From: Nostocales cyanobacterium Centralia_MAG_434
GTDB taxonomy: Bacteria; Cyanobacteriota; Cyanobacteriia; Cyanobacteriales; Nostocaceae
Direction: 5' to 3'
Assembly (NCBI GenBank): GCA_021324415.1
Contig: JAJPJF010000163.1
Coordinates: forward strand, 1 to 33,740
Length of the DNA: 33,740 nt
Positions 1-7,813 of this stretch are shown piece by piece. The translations under genes were made by a program, and so were the position numbers. Numbering within the stretch: the first letter of the stretch is position 1; each line of letters begins with the position of its first letter. The notes beneath the pieces were generated by a model that saw nothing but the letters and a program-made list of their open reading frames with translations, was not told the DNA's origin and ran no database searches.

Positions 1-153
1 AGTCTTGGAATGTTTAACATTCCTTGTGTACGACTTGCCGCCAATCCCTAAGTATTACTCTTATTTCTGGCGAACGGGTCGCACCCATGTCTCAAGTCAG
101 GGGCTTTCACCCTCGAGACTTCCGGTAATGGTAGTAGACCACAATAAACTCGA
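1..153. other. Left-edge spacer with strong inverted repeats
   Basis: No convincing gene is visible. The stretch is rich in potential hairpins: a perfect palindrome-like repeat GGAATGT/ACATTCC at 7-23, a small GGGT/ACCC hairpin at 76-86, and a longer stem GTCTCAAG/CTCGAGAC at 89-119 with an inner GGG/CCC. It lies downstream of the mannosyltransferase gene. Consecutive hairpins like these could be the edge of a structured RNA or of a mobile element outside the window. That is inference only; no family is recognised. Confidence 0.35.
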
Positions 154-1428
154 TCAAGCTATCCAGATATTTCGAGAGAATCGAATAGCAAAGCTAGCAA
201 GTACTATTGCAAAATAAGTCAGTGTTGGCAATCCCCACCAAGGGAACCGAGAGAGTAACATTCCAAAAGCGATCGCCAAAGACACAATCCCAAAGGCAAA
301 GCGTTCCGAGGCGACTATGCTTCCTGCGAACAAAACCAGCCACAAGGAAAAAACGCCATAAATGAAGACAACAGGACGAAGTTTTTGACGAAAATGCCAC
401 AGGAGATAACCACCACCAATCACCATATAAGTTTTGACAAAACCATCCCCCCACAACAACCATAGCCAAACAAATAACACAAAACTAATCCAAGTTATGG
501 CAAAACGTTGCAGTTGAGAACGATATCGCCACAGTAAATAACCTCCAGCACAAATAGCAGCAAATTGAACTGGATGAAATGGATCTTTGAGTGACCAACG
601 ATCCCAATTGACTGGACCAAGTGTGCCATAAATAAAATTCAGCCCCCAATGTTGCCAGTCAAACCCTACAGAAGAACGGTGTCCAAAGCCAGATTGAGTA
701 TGGAGAAACGCCAACGGATCGCCAAATTGAATTGCACAATATCCGGTGTAGAGAATGAATCCGAGACTTGTGATTGCTACTGTGATGTAGGCGATCACAG
801 AACGACGCTCTTTATAGGCTAAAAATAGAAATGTTGGGATAAGCATCACTCCAGGTATTCGAGTTGCTGTTGTTAAAGCACCCCAGCCAGCAGCCCAAAA
901 ATACTTCTCTCTGTCGAAGGCTCGTAATGACAGAGTACTTAACAGCAAAAACATTCCCTCAGAGTAAGTCACCGTACCATACAGTGACAGAGGACACCAA
1001 ACCAAATAAGCCACCGTCCACCGTGCAACCTCAACTCCATGGCGCTGCACAACCCAACCATACAGAACAAATAACGTTCCCAAGAATGCTAGATTGTTGA
1101 CTAATGTTCCTGCAATAGCAAACGGTAAACCCAGTGCCATCACTGCTTTACTTATTAATGGAAAGATCGGAAAAAAGGCTACAGAATGGGGGTGATGATC
1201 CCTGGCGTACTCATACCCAGAAGTCGCAATTCGCTGATACCAAAGACCATCCCAACGAGTAAAAGCCTCCCAACCCCAAGCGTTGACTTGGTGAGAACCT
1301 GATATTGTTGGTGCAATCCACAGCATGGCTGTGACAATTAACACTCGACTGCACAACCACAGCAACAGAATAAATTTCCAGTTGTTACCCCACAGATCAT
1401 GCTTGGCAGTATTTTGGTTAATTCTCAT
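154..1428 (-). CDS. GT-C fold mannosyltransferase-like integral membrane protein (PIG-V/Gpi18-like)
   Basis: A 424-residue polytopic membrane protein with about nine to ten hydrophobic segments. Residues 58-66 (RWDGLWYQR) followed by IATSGYEY match the WD-x-x-WY-x-x-IA-x-x-GY loop of the PIG-V/Gpi18 mannosyltransferase family, where the Asp (D60) lies in the first extracytoplasmic loop and is thought to act with a polyprenyl-phosphate sugar donor. The HHPHS and FFPIFPL motifs at 78-91 are also typical. Bacterial members are predicted to mannosylate lipids or exported proteins, but the substrate here is unknown. The ATG start at 1428 gives a full-length family member. It is monocistronic, and the next gene is divergent. 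Family assignment is good; exact function is unproven. Confidence 0.8.
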   Translation of the reverse strand: MRINQNTAKHDLWGNNWKFILLLWLCSRVLIVTAMLWIAPTISGSHQVNAWGWEAFTRWDGLWYQRIATSGYEYARDHHPHSVAFFPIFPLISKAVMALGLPFAIAGTLVNNLAFLGTLFVLYGWVVQRHGVEVARWTVAYLVWCPLSLYGTVTYSEGMFLLLSTLSLRAFDREKYFWAAGWGALTTATRIPGVMLIPTFLFLAYKERRSVIAYITVAITSLGFILYTGYCAIQFGDPLAFLHTQSGFGHRSSVGFDWQHWGLNFIYGTLGPVNWDRWSLKDPFHPVQFAAICAGGYLLWRYRSQLQRFAITWISFVLFVWLWLLWGDGFVKTYMVIGGGYLLWHFRQKLRPVVFIYGVFSLWLVLFAGSIVASERFAFGIVSLAIAFGMLLSRFPWWGLPTLTYFAIVLASFAIRFSRNIWIA

Positions 1429-1555
1429 TAACTTTTTTAGTTTCTCGTTGCTTCTGATGCAATATCTCGCTAAAAGAACGTATCACGGATTTTAAATGTA
1501 AAGATAGAAGAAAATCTGAAATTTTTGCATGCTCAAAGATTAAGGATATGCTGCC

Positions 1556-2164
1556 ATGTATCAAGCTCTCCCAGAAACAGTTACTTTTGAGGAATTTCTA
1601 GAGTGGAAACCAGAAAATGGTAGATATGAATTACATAAGGGGGTAATAGTAGAGATGCAGCCAACAGGAGAACATGAGTTGGTCAGAGCATTTCTGATTA
1701 GAGAACTTAACTTGGAAATTTCTCGTTTCAACCTAGCTTATTCGATTCCAGGTCAAGTATTAGTTAAAGCGGTTGATAAAAAATCTGGTTATGTGCCAGA
1801 TGTGTTGTTATTAAATCGTCCTAACTTAGTGAATGAACCACTTTGGAAAAAATCCTCTACTGTATCTCAAGCAGCATCAATTCCATTAGTAGTAGAAGTT
1901 GTGAGCACAAATTGGCGAGATGATTATTTTCTAAAATTTGGTGAATACGAAGAGATTGGGATTCCGGAGTATTGGATTGTAGATTTTGCTGCTTTGGGTG
2001 GTAGACGATTTATTGGGAATCCTAAACAACCTACAATATTAGTTTATGTATTAGTTGAAGGAGAGTATCAAGTTACTAAATTCCGTGGTAATGAACAACT
2101 TCAATCAGTTGTTTTTCCAAACCTAAATATAACAGCTGAACAAGTTTTTCAAGCAGCATTATAA
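1556..2164 (+). CDS. Uma2 family (DUF820) putative endonuclease
   Basis: A 202-residue protein of the Uma2/DUF820 family, which has a PD-(D/E)xK restriction-endonuclease-like fold and is greatly expanded in cyanobacteria. The predicted active-site residues are present: P81-D82 in a PDVLLL strand and E114 in LVVEVVS, followed by a DDYFLKFGEYEEIGIPEYWIVD tract typical of the family (residues about 122-144). The N-terminal FEEFLEWKPENGRYELHKG block is also characteristic. Biological roles are mostly undetermined; members often behave as dispensable accessory genes. It is transcribed alone and converges on petA, with a shared terminator hairpin downstream. A second, divergent copy lies at 23722-24297. 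Confidence 0.88.
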   Translation: MYQALPETVTFEEFLEWKPENGRYELHKGVIVEMQPTGEHELVRAFLIRELNLEISRFNLAYSIPGQVLVKAVDKKSGYVPDVLLLNRPNLVNEPLWKKSSTVSQAASIPLVVEVVSTNWRDDYFLKFGEYEEIGIPEYWIVDFAALGGRRFIGNPKQPTILVYVLVEGEYQVTKFRGNEQLQSVVFPNLNITAEQVFQAAL

Positions 2165-2173
2165 GAGCTTATT

Positions 2174-2203
2174 TGAAAAAAAGACAGGCAAAATACCTGT
2201 CTC
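2174..2203 (-). terminator. Rho-independent terminator of petCA
   Basis: Read on the minus strand, the stem AGACAGG/CCTGTCT encloses a 7-nt loop and is followed directly by a run of T. It lies 28 bases after the petA stop codon, in the spacer between convergent genes. The stem is symmetrical and could also stop the plus-strand Uma2 transcript, but the T-run favours the petA side. Confidence 0.85.
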
Positions 2204-2230
2204 CAATTAAATATTCAATCAAGCTGAGAT

Positions 2231-3232
2231 TTAGAAATTCATCTCGGCAGCTTGGACTTTTTCGACCTGCTTCTTCTTGAGGACCAACATAACTTGAGCT
2301 AACATCACGAGTGCAATGAAAGCTATTAACCATTTAACTCTGTTAGCATCTTGCAGGACAATTTCTGTGTCATCTTGACCAAAGCCACCAACATTGGGGT
2401 TGTTTGTTAAAGCTTCTCCAGCCTTGACTGCTTGCCCTTCGGAAACTATCAGTTCTGGTCCGTAGGGAATCGTCTCGGTTACCACTTTGCCAGGTTCAGA
2501 CTCGATGCTGACTACATATTTGACGTTACCGTCTTCGTCTTCCTCTTTGGCAATCTTCTTAATGGTACCAGCAGCGGGAGCGGTGAAAACATTGTTGTTG
2601 CTCTTTTCGCCAGTGGGGTAAACTTGTCCACGTCCCCGGTTACCACCTACATGTACAGCATATTTGCCGAAGTGGATGTTCTTGTCGGTTGCAGGGTTAG
2701 GAGAAAGAACGGGGAAGACAATTTCCTGATATTGTTCACCAGGTAAAGGTCCAACAATAACGATGTTCTCTTTGTCTTCTCTGTAGGGTTGGTAATAGAG
2801 ACCCTCGATTTCTTCCTTGATATCCTCGGGAATCCGGTCTTCTGGAGCAATCTTGAAACCTTCTGGCAACATCAGTACAGCACCGACGTTTAAGCCGACT
2901 TTGGAACCGTCAGCACCCACCTGTTGCACTTGTGTGTCGTAGGGAACTTTAACCACAGCTTTAAAAACCGTGTCAGGTAGTACTGATTGTGGAACTTCGA
3001 CTTCAGTAGGCTTTGCTGCTAGGTGACAGTTAGCACAAACAATCCTTCCGGTTGGTTCGCGAGGAGTTTCAGGATATGTTTGCTGAGCCCAGAATGGATA
3101 TGCTGCAGCGGATTGGGGAAGGACTAGATCGCTGCTGAAGAAAAATGTCACAGTGGCGATCGCTATGAGCAATGTGTTCATGATTGCTCTAGCACTGCGA
3201 GCAAACCTCGCTATTGTACAAGCTTTTCTCAT
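2231..3232 (-). CDS. petA: Apocytochrome f, cytochrome b6f complex
   Basis: Cytochrome f carries electrons from the Rieske protein to plastocyanin or cytochrome c6 on the lumenal side of the thylakoid. The start is placed at the ATG at 3232, giving 333 residues as in Anabaena; the open frame extends 68 codons further but that part has no family similarity and overlaps the end of petC. Residues 1-44 are a signal peptide ending SAAA. Tyr45 (mature residue 1) is the axial haem ligand, and CANCH at 66-70 is the covalent haem c site. A C-terminal membrane anchor ([20 protein letters not shown]) ends in a basic stromal tail. petC lies 85 bp upstream on the same strand, the usual petCA operon. Confidence 0.98.
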   Translation of the reverse strand: MRKACTIARFARSARAIMNTLLIAIATVTFFFSSDLVLPQSAAAYPFWAQQTYPETPREPTGRIVCANCHLAAKPTEVEVPQSVLPDTVFKAVVKVPYDTQVQQVGADGSKVGLNVGAVLMLPEGFKIAPEDRIPEDIKEEIEGLYYQPYREDKENIVIVGPLPGEQYQEIVFPVLSPNPATDKNIHFGKYAVHVGGNRGRGQVYPTGEKSNNNVFTAPAAGTIKKIAKEEDEDGNVKYVVSIESEPGKVVTETIPYGPELIVSEGQAVKAGEALTNNPNVGGFGQDDTEIVLQDANRVKWLIAFIALVMLAQVMLVLKKKQVEKVQAAEMNF

Positions 3233-3317
3233 CTCTGTAAGGCAACAACTCATGCGATGAACATCAAAATAAACTGAGCAACGAGTAAAGAGGTCTTTAC
3301 TCCTAACTCCTAACTTT

Positions 3318-3857
3318 TTAAGACCACCAAGGTGGTTCACCAGTGCGGAAGTCAGTTTCTGTCCATGGGGTGAGGACAATTTTGTCATCTTCTGGTTTGG
3401 CATGAGCCAAAGCAAGAGACAATGGTGCTGGACCACGAACTACCTTGCCTGTTGCATCATATTGAGAACCATGACAAGGGCACTTAAACTTCTGTTCCGC
3501 GACATTCCAGGGAACAACGCAACCCAGATGGGTACATACAGCGTTAATACCGTAATCAGCGATCGCCTCTTTACTGTCTACCACAATATAAGTTGGGTCA
3601 CCTTTGAGTCCCTGAACAAGAATGTGGTCGCCCACATTATGGCTTTCTAAAAACTTGCTAAGGCTGACATCGTTGCCCAACTCATCTTTTGCTGTTGTTC
3701 CACCACCTGTACCACCAGCTGCTGGTGGAATAAAATACTTGACAAGGGGATACAATGCTCCCAAAGCGACTCCAGTGACAGTACCAAAAGTGAGAAGATT
3801 CATGAATTGACGACGCCCCATATCGGGCACGTCAGCTGATTCAGAAAATTGAGCCAT
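3318..3857 (-). CDS. petC: Rieske iron-sulfur subunit, cytochrome b6f complex
   Basis: The Rieske subunit oxidises plastoquinol at the lumenal Qo site and passes the electron to cytochrome f. The chosen ATG at 3857 gives 179 residues, the family length; the frame continues 22 codons upstream without similarity. Residues 14-20 (GRRQFMN) form the twin-arginine motif preceding the single membrane helix (about 21-42), followed by a flexible Gly-rich hinge (GGTGGGTT). The [2Fe-2S] cluster ligands are visible: C108 and H110 in CTHLGC, and C126 and H129 in CPCHGS, with C113 and C128 forming the conserved disulfide. It is first gene of petCA; tatC, which encodes the translocase for twin-arginine proteins, lies 630 bp away. 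Confidence 0.98.
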   Translation of the reverse strand: MAQFSESADVPDMGRRQFMNLLTFGTVTGVALGALYPLVKYFIPPAAGGTGGGTTAKDELGNDVSLSKFLESHNVGDHILVQGLKGDPTYIVVDSKEAIADYGINAVCTHLGCVVPWNVAEQKFKCPCHGSQYDATGKVVRGPAPLSLALAHAKPEDDKIVLTPWTETDFRTGEPPWWS

Positions 3858-4080
3858 AATCCAAGGGTTTTTCGTGTGTTTGTTAACAAATTTGACAAGA
3901 GTTTTAATAATCGAAAAACTCAAGTCTTTTGATTCTAAGACCCTAACGATGCAAGAATTCCCTCTTCAAAGACATTTCTAGCATCTTTCCTAGGAGCATT
4001 ACATTTCTTTATATCCTTATCATACTGGAGCAATGGAACTTAACATCATAACTAAATGTAAAATATAATTGAGAAAAGCC

Positions 4081-4392
4081 ATGACAGGACAGGAATTACA
4101 TCAACTGTTGCTTGATAAGTGGGGACGCTCATATGATGTCCAGTTACGTCGGACACAGGGCAAGATCTTTCTCCAAGTGATGTGGAAATATTTAGAGCAA
4201 GCTTCTTTCCCTTTGAGTGAGGCAGAATACCAAGAACATCTAGACAGTATTGCTAATTATCTAAATGCCATGGGTGGAACAACGCAGGTACAAATATTTA
4301 TTAAACAAACAAGAGAACGTCCTCGATTAGGCAAAGCAGTTAGTATTCCTCTAGATTTGGGGGAACGCTCCGTGGAATGGTTGGTAGAGTAG
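4081..4392 (+). CDS. DUF3067 family protein
   Basis: A 103-residue soluble protein of the cyanobacteria/plastid family DUF3067, with no assigned reaction. It begins MTGQELHQLLLDKWGRSYD and contains the well-conserved segment IFLQVMWKYLEQASFPLSE. The family has been discussed in relation to photosynthetic electron transport because of its distribution, but I cannot derive a function from sequence. The ATG at 4081 is preferred over an in-frame TTG at 4069 because it fits the family start and has a GAGAAAAG purine tract upstream. It is divergent from petC and converges on tatC, so it sits inside the petCA-tatC cluster. Confidence 0.85.
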   Translation: MTGQELHQLLLDKWGRSYDVQLRRTQGKIFLQVMWKYLEQASFPLSEAEYQEHLDSIANYLNAMGGTTQVQIFIKQTRERPRLGKAVSIPLDLGERSVEWLVE

Positions 4393-4429
4393 TAAAAAAC
4401 CCAAATACTCAGACCAAGGTAGAATACAC

Positions 4430-4458
4430 AAAAAAAAAGAGAGAGCATTCTCTCTTAA
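4430..4458 (-). terminator. Hairpin terminator downstream of tatC
   Basis: On the minus strand an AAGAGAGA/TCTCTCTT stem with a tetraloop is followed by an eight-base T run, placed about 30 bases beyond the tatC stop. It sits between two convergent genes and may also end the DUF3067 transcript. Confidence 0.82.
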
Positions 4459-4487
4459 GTGTTAATCATTTACTCTTGAATAATTGG

Positions 4488-5282
4488 TTATTTACCTACT
4501 AATTTAACTAAACCAATTCCACTCAAGTATAATCCCATGATTGCCCCAGCCAAAAGACTTTGAGTTAGGGGATCTGTAGAAGGTGTGATAATCGCACCTA
4601 AAACCACTGCTCCAACAATGACATAGCGCCAACCAGAAAGCATTTTTTCTGAAGAGACAATTCCCAAAGCACCAAGCAATAGTTGAATAATGGGAATTTG
4701 AAATGCCAAACCAGTACTGAATAATAACACTAATACAAATTCAAAATACTTTTCTATTGACCAAAGTTGTTCTACTACGTCTGCACCATAGCTAATGAAA
4801 AATCTTAAAGCAGCTGGTATTAACAAAAGGTATGCAAATACTAAACCTACCAAAAATAGAATACTCGACCCCAAAACCACAGGTGCTAGTAACCGACGTT
4901 CGCGGCGTGTCAGTCCAGGAAGAACAAACTGGATGATTTGGTAAAGCACAAAGGGGCTGGCAAGTACCAATCCACTGTAACCAGCCACTTTCAGAGAAAC
5001 AAAAAAATATTCTCCTGGAGCAAGTTGGAGAAATTTTATTCCCTGCGCGGGTATTTCTAGCAACTGGACAATTGGTTTGACAATAATAAAACAACCTATA
5101 ACGCTTACTGCTACAGCAATCAGCGCATAAAATATCCGCTGTCGCAGTTCTTCCAGGTGGTCGAAGAGTGACATTTCTACTTCACCAGGCAACTCATCAA
5201 GAGGATCAATTGCTTGGTCGTCATATCCTTCCACATCGATAGCGGGAGACGTTGGAGTGTCTACTTCTTGAGAAGGCGTCAT
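4488..5282 (-). CDS. tatC: Twin-arginine translocase subunit TatC
   Basis: TatC is the six-helix membrane core of the Tat pathway that recognises RR signal peptides and exports folded proteins to the periplasm and thylakoid lumen. The 264-residue product carries the signature [12 protein letters not shown] (38-49) in the cytoplasmic N-terminus and six hydrophobic segments, with [11 protein letters not shown] in the second cytoplasmic loop. The N-terminal 37 residues are acidic and variable, which is normal for cyanobacterial TatC. It is monocistronic with its own terminator. Proximity to petC is informative: the Rieske protein is a Tat substrate in cyanobacteria and chloroplasts. No tatA/B-like gene is visible in the window. 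Confidence 0.97.
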   Translation of the reverse strand: MTPSQEVDTPTSPAIDVEGYDDQAIDPLDELPGEVEMSLFDHLEELRQRIFYALIAVAVSVIGCFIIVKPIVQLLEIPAQGIKFLQLAPGEYFFVSLKVAGYSGLVLASPFVLYQIIQFVLPGLTRRERRLLAPVVLGSSILFLVGLVFAYLLLIPAALRFFISYGADVVEQLWSIEKYFEFVLVLLFSTGLAFQIPIIQLLLGALGIVSSEKMLSGWRYVIVGAVVLGAIITPSTDPLTQSLLAGAIMGLYLSGIGLVKLVGK

Positions 5283-5475
5283 GAGTTAAGTTCTGTCCAG
5301 GCTTTGATGACTATTGTATCTATATATCTGAGCAGCAACCACTTGACAAGTATTTTTTTATCTAAGACTGAACGAGCTCGAATCAAAATGAAACTAACGC
5401 TTTCTCATGGTATGGCTACTACCTTGTCAAGTCGTTCAGGCTTTTTACTACAACCTCAAAGTAAAAGATGAAATC

Positions 5476-5850
5476 CTAATACACCATTGGTGCCTGACCT
5501 TGCAGAGCGCGTAGAGCATTCATGCAATATGGACAGTCGCAGCCAAATAAGGCGATCGCTTTATCGCTGTCTGCTGCTGTAAAGTCAAGCATGGCAACGT
5601 TTTTGTCTGATGGTTGTGCCTCATTGACTTGAGACGCAGGCTGAGCGTGAGATATTTGATCTGTCTTTTGAACCCGCATACACACAAACTTGTGATAACT
5701 GATATGGGGATGACGGACACACGCTTCACCGTCTTTCATCCGAATGACTGGCGAAGCTGCATGAGCAGGACTGACAACACCCACCATAGCCATGAGAGAG
5801 CTAAATATTGTGGGACTGGCAAGTAAAGCAAGTTTTAATTTTTTGTTCAT
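5476..5850 (-). CDS. Secreted small Cys/His-containing protein of unknown function
   Basis: A 124-residue protein with a clear Sec signal peptide: MNKKLKLALLAS followed by a hydrophobic core and a PAHA|AS cleavage site near residue 31. The mature part has CVRHPHISYHKFVCM (about 44-58), a low-complexity Gln/Ser middle, and a C-terminal FGCDCPYCMNALRAL segment. The clustered Cys and His suggest metal or haem binding or a redox role, but no known family is recognised and the C-x-C-P-x-C spacing is not a standard thioredoxin site. A 13-bp perfect palindrome sits 49 bp upstream of the start. It is flanked by spacers on both sides and appears monocistronic. Confidence 0.7.
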   Translation of the reverse strand: MNKKLKLALLASPTIFSSLMAMVGVVSPAHAASPVIRMKDGEACVRHPHISYHKFVCMRVQKTDQISHAQPASQVNEAQPSDKNVAMLDFTAADSDKAIALFGCDCPYCMNALRALQGQAPMVY

Positions 5851-5898
5851 TGACTTTACAAAAAGAAAGATGCTTCTGACTGCTTAAGTTAACTGATT

Positions 5899-5911
5899 AC
5901 CTGTTACAGGT
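5899..5911. promoter_or_regulatory. 13-bp palindrome ACCTGTTACAGGT, possible operator
   Basis: A perfect inverted repeat (6-1-6) 49 bp upstream of the secreted Cys/His protein gene, at a position where a repressor could cover the promoter. It matches no cyanobacterial operator I know with confidence. Operator function is inferred from symmetry and position only. Confidence 0.35.
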
Positions 5912-5978
5912 CAACAGAGGTTTTTCCGGAGTGATACTCTCGGTTTTTGTGAAGCGAGAAGCAAAAAGCATCTATAAA

Positions 5979-6016
5979 AATGAAAGCGCCAGGGAACACA
6001 GTAAAAAACCCTGGCG
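5979..6016 (-). terminator. Hairpin terminator of the miaE-GNAT operon
   Basis: The 8-bp perfect stem CGCCAGGG/CCCTGGCG (5987-5994 with 6009-6016) has a 14-nt loop and, on the minus strand, is followed by CTTTCATTTTTATAG. It lies 110 bp downstream of the acetyltransferase stop codon. Confidence 0.7.
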
Positions 6017-6128
6017 AAGTTGTTGTCGTTTTAGTGAAACCACTACTATACTGGAGTGTTGGATAGTCCGTCGATGGGGTCTAACCCTCGAGGACTCTCA
6101 CTCCTCAATGGATTCAAAAACCTCTTGG

Positions 6129-6626
6129 TCAGTCTGAATGAGACTCTACTAACTTGACGTATACCAGATCACAACGAGGTGTTTCTACACCTGTGGCTAT
6201 TTTATAGCCGTTGTTTTCATAGAGCTTGACTGCTTGGGTCAAAACGCTAGCAGTTTCAATCCAAATTTGTTGAAAACCACGACTTGCGATCGCAAGTTCT
6301 AGTTGCTGTAGCAAATGTTTTCCTAATCCAAAACCCCTAACACTTTCTAAAAGATACATTTTGCGAATTTCTACAGCTTTTTCCCCACGTAGAATGGGAT
6401 AGTATGCCCCAGTTCCAACAAGTTTGTCTTGGTATTCAATGACCCAAAATTCCCCTCCACGCGCCAAGTAGTACTCTTCTACCTGTAATACATCACGGTC
6501 TGCGCCCTTAGGCTCCCAATTTAGACCATATTCCTGCAAGACAGACTTGATAATTTCTGCCGCAAGAGTGCGATCGCTCTCTTGCCAGTTACGAATCAAA
6601 AAATCTCGATAATACTGAGGAATCAT
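6129..6626 (-). CDS. GNAT family N-acetyltransferase
   Basis: A 165-residue single-domain acyltransferase of the GNAT fold, expected to transfer acetyl from acetyl-CoA to an amine. The acetyl-CoA pyrophosphate loop is visible as VRGFGLGKHLL (R/Q-x-x-G-x-G), preceded by the beta4 strand EIRKMYLLES and followed by a C-terminal YENNGYKIATG motif typical of GNATs. The substrate cannot be predicted. It starts 20 bp after the miaE stop on the same strand, so the two are probably cotranscribed, and a terminator hairpin follows. Confidence 0.88.
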   Translation of the reverse strand: MIPQYYRDFLIRNWQESDRTLAAEIIKSVLQEYGLNWEPKGADRDVLQVEEYYLARGGEFWVIEYQDKLVGTGAYYPILRGEKAVEIRKMYLLESVRGFGLGKHLLQQLELAIASRGFQQIWIETASVLTQAVKLYENNGYKIATGVETPRCDLVYVKLVESHSD

Positions 6627-6646
6627 GAGTGAGCGTTTACTATCAG

Positions 6647-7246
6647 CTAGCTGTGGACTCTTGGTTCTGAGTGTAGAGTAGCAAGCAAATCGCTTTCAAC
6701 GATTGCCAATTCCTCCAGACGTTGCATAAAGATATTACGGTCGAAGTAGGTATCAGCTAAAATCCAGTAAGCACCATAGTGACGAGCCTCAGACGCCATC
6801 AAGCTGCGATAAAACTTGGCTAATTCTAATTCAGGACAGTGCTGTGCAAGCAATCCCAAACGTTCGTGACTGCGAGCTTCGATCAGACCACTGATAAGTA
6901 AAGAATCTAAGAACCTATGAGGTTCTTGGGGTCGAATCTGTGCTTTCAACCCAGCACCATAGGGAGGTGGAGTCAGAGGACGCATAGAAATATTGCGGCG
7001 TTCTAGCCATTGATTGACCTGCTCAAAATGCTCTAGTTCTTCACGAGCAATTTTAGTCAAGTCTCGTACCATTTTTGCGTTGGAAGGGTAGCGAAAAATT
7101 AAGTTTAACGCTACCCCAGCAGCTTTACGTTCACATTGGGCGTGGTCAAGTAAGATCGTATCCAAGTTAGATATTGCTTGTTCTACCCAAGCAGAACTTG
7201 TGGGTTGTTTAAGAGCGTTGATTGTTGGTATCTCAGAAGAAAGCAC
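6647..7246 (-). CDS. miaE: tRNA-(ms2io6A) hydroxylase
   Basis: MiaE is a ferritin-like di-iron monooxygenase that hydroxylates the isopentenyl group of ms2i6A at position 37 of tRNAs reading UNN codons. The 199-residue product shows the carboxylate/histidine pairs of a di-iron four-helix bundle: E39, E70-x-x-H73 (REELEH), E123 and E153-x-x-H156 (SEARHY). The start is a GTG at 7246; no internal Met fits the family, and the sequence from PTINALKQPT onward matches family N-termini, so the GTG is accepted. It is the first gene of a likely two-gene unit with the acetyltransferase. The enzyme needs MiaA and MiaB products made elsewhere in the genome. Confidence 0.93.
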   Translation of the reverse strand: MLSSEIPTINALKQPTSSAWVEQAISNLDTILLDHAQCERKAAGVALNLIFRYPSNAKMVRDLTKIAREELEHFEQVNQWLERRNISMRPLTPPPYGAGLKAQIRPQEPHRFLDSLLISGLIEARSHERLGLLAQHCPELELAKFYRSLMASEARHYGAYWILADTYFDRNIFMQRLEELAIVESDLLATLHSEPRVHS

Positions 7247-7427
7247 AACTCAAGGTTAGAAAACTTCACATTTTTAACTGTAAACGGAATAGGTAACTAG
7301 GTCACCCTATTAAAAACTTATTGGAAAAAATATGGAAATACGTCAAGAGGCGTTGAAGTCTTCATTACAACTTCCATCAATGCTTAGTTACTCATAAAAA
7401 TACTAACTTCCGCGAGGAGGCTTCTTT
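7247..7427. other. Spacer upstream of the 32-aa membrane peptide
   Basis: AT-rich spacer. A 21-codon frame at 7332-7397 (start MEIRQEALK) ends 30 bases before the small membrane ORF and could be a leader peptide, but it has no clear ribosome binding site. A strong GAGGAGG sits at 7414-7420. Nothing else is recognisable. Confidence 0.4.
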
Positions 7428-7526
7428 ATGGAAGGTATTTTTCTGTTTTTATTGTTATCTGTGTATTTTGCAATTATAACAAAAGAATTGCAACATATAA
7501 AGTCGCACTCTGATGTAGACAAGTAG
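7428..7526 (+). CDS. Putative 32-residue single-pass membrane protein
   Basis: A short frame beginning MEGIFLFLLLSVYFAIITK and ending DVDK. Residues 4-20 form one uninterrupted hydrophobic helix, followed by a short polar tail containing two His. The frame is preceded at the ideal 7-nt spacing by GAGGAGG (7414-7420), a near-perfect Shine-Dalgarno, which is notable because many cyanobacterial genes lack one. The size and layout resemble the tiny one-helix subunits of photosystem, cytochrome b6f and NDH complexes, but the sequence does not match PetG, L, M, N, the Psb low-mass subunits or NdhP/Q as I know them. Function is unknown; the combination of start signal and hydrophobic pattern makes a real gene likely. 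Confidence 0.6.
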   Translation: MEGIFLFLLLSVYFAIITKELQHIKSHSDVDK

Positions 7527-7813
7527 ATTGCCGTATCTCAATAAGTTTTTATAAAATGAAAAAAACACGTAGTGATTGCTCGTGGTTGTTTTCTTTTATT
7601 CAATAGCTTAGTTTCAAGTGAATTTTTCGTTTTTCCTAATGGTAACGAAAGAAGAATAAATTCTTCAGAATCAAATTCTAGCAATCCTAAATTATTCGTG
7701 AGAAACGAGAAACCCGGTTTCTTGGAGAAACTGAGTTTCTGAGAGTTGTAATTTTTGCAACTCATCTAGGATTAGTATTGTCTATTCTCTGCAGAGAGCC
7801 CATATAAAAACTT
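7527..7813. other. Spacer upstream of the CAP-domain gene
   Basis: AT-rich non-coding stretch with one dispersed hairpin repeat (reported separately). A minus-strand open frame across it has no family features and includes the repeat, so it is not called. The promoter of the CAP-domain gene should be in the last 80 bases. Confidence 0.5.
7708..7740. repeat. Dispersed AGAAACCCGGTTTCT-type palindromic repeat
   Basis: Two adjacent palindromes, AGAAACCCGGTTTCT (7708-7722) and AGAAACTGAGTTTCT (7726-7740), separated by three bases. This short repeat family is common in intergenic regions of filamentous cyanobacteria. It lies 70 bp upstream of the CAP-domain gene. Confidence 0.65.

Noticed and set aside
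3233-3436. N-terminal extension of petA by 68 codons
   Set aside because: The extra part overlaps petC, has no signal-peptide logic and no similarity to cytochrome f; the Met at 3232 gives the standard length.
3858-3923. 22-codon extension of petC upstream
   Set aside because: Family N-termini begin at [10 protein letters not shown]; the extension has no conserved features.
6090-6112. ACTCCTCA motif resembling the Yfr1 small RNA core
   Set aside because: The ultraconserved Yfr1 core ends in CACAC; here it reads ACTCCTCAATGG and no matching stem pair surrounds it.
5931-6137. 68-codon plus-strand ORF
   Set aside because: It spans a terminator hairpin and has no family features; treated as spacer.
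7332-7397. 21-codon ORF as an independent gene
   Set aside because: It has no Shine-Dalgarno and no recognisable features; kept only as a possible leader next to the 32-aa ORF.
7538-7765. 75-codon minus-strand ORF
   Set aside because: It crosses the dispersed AGAAACCCGG repeat, has biased composition and lacks a ribosome site.
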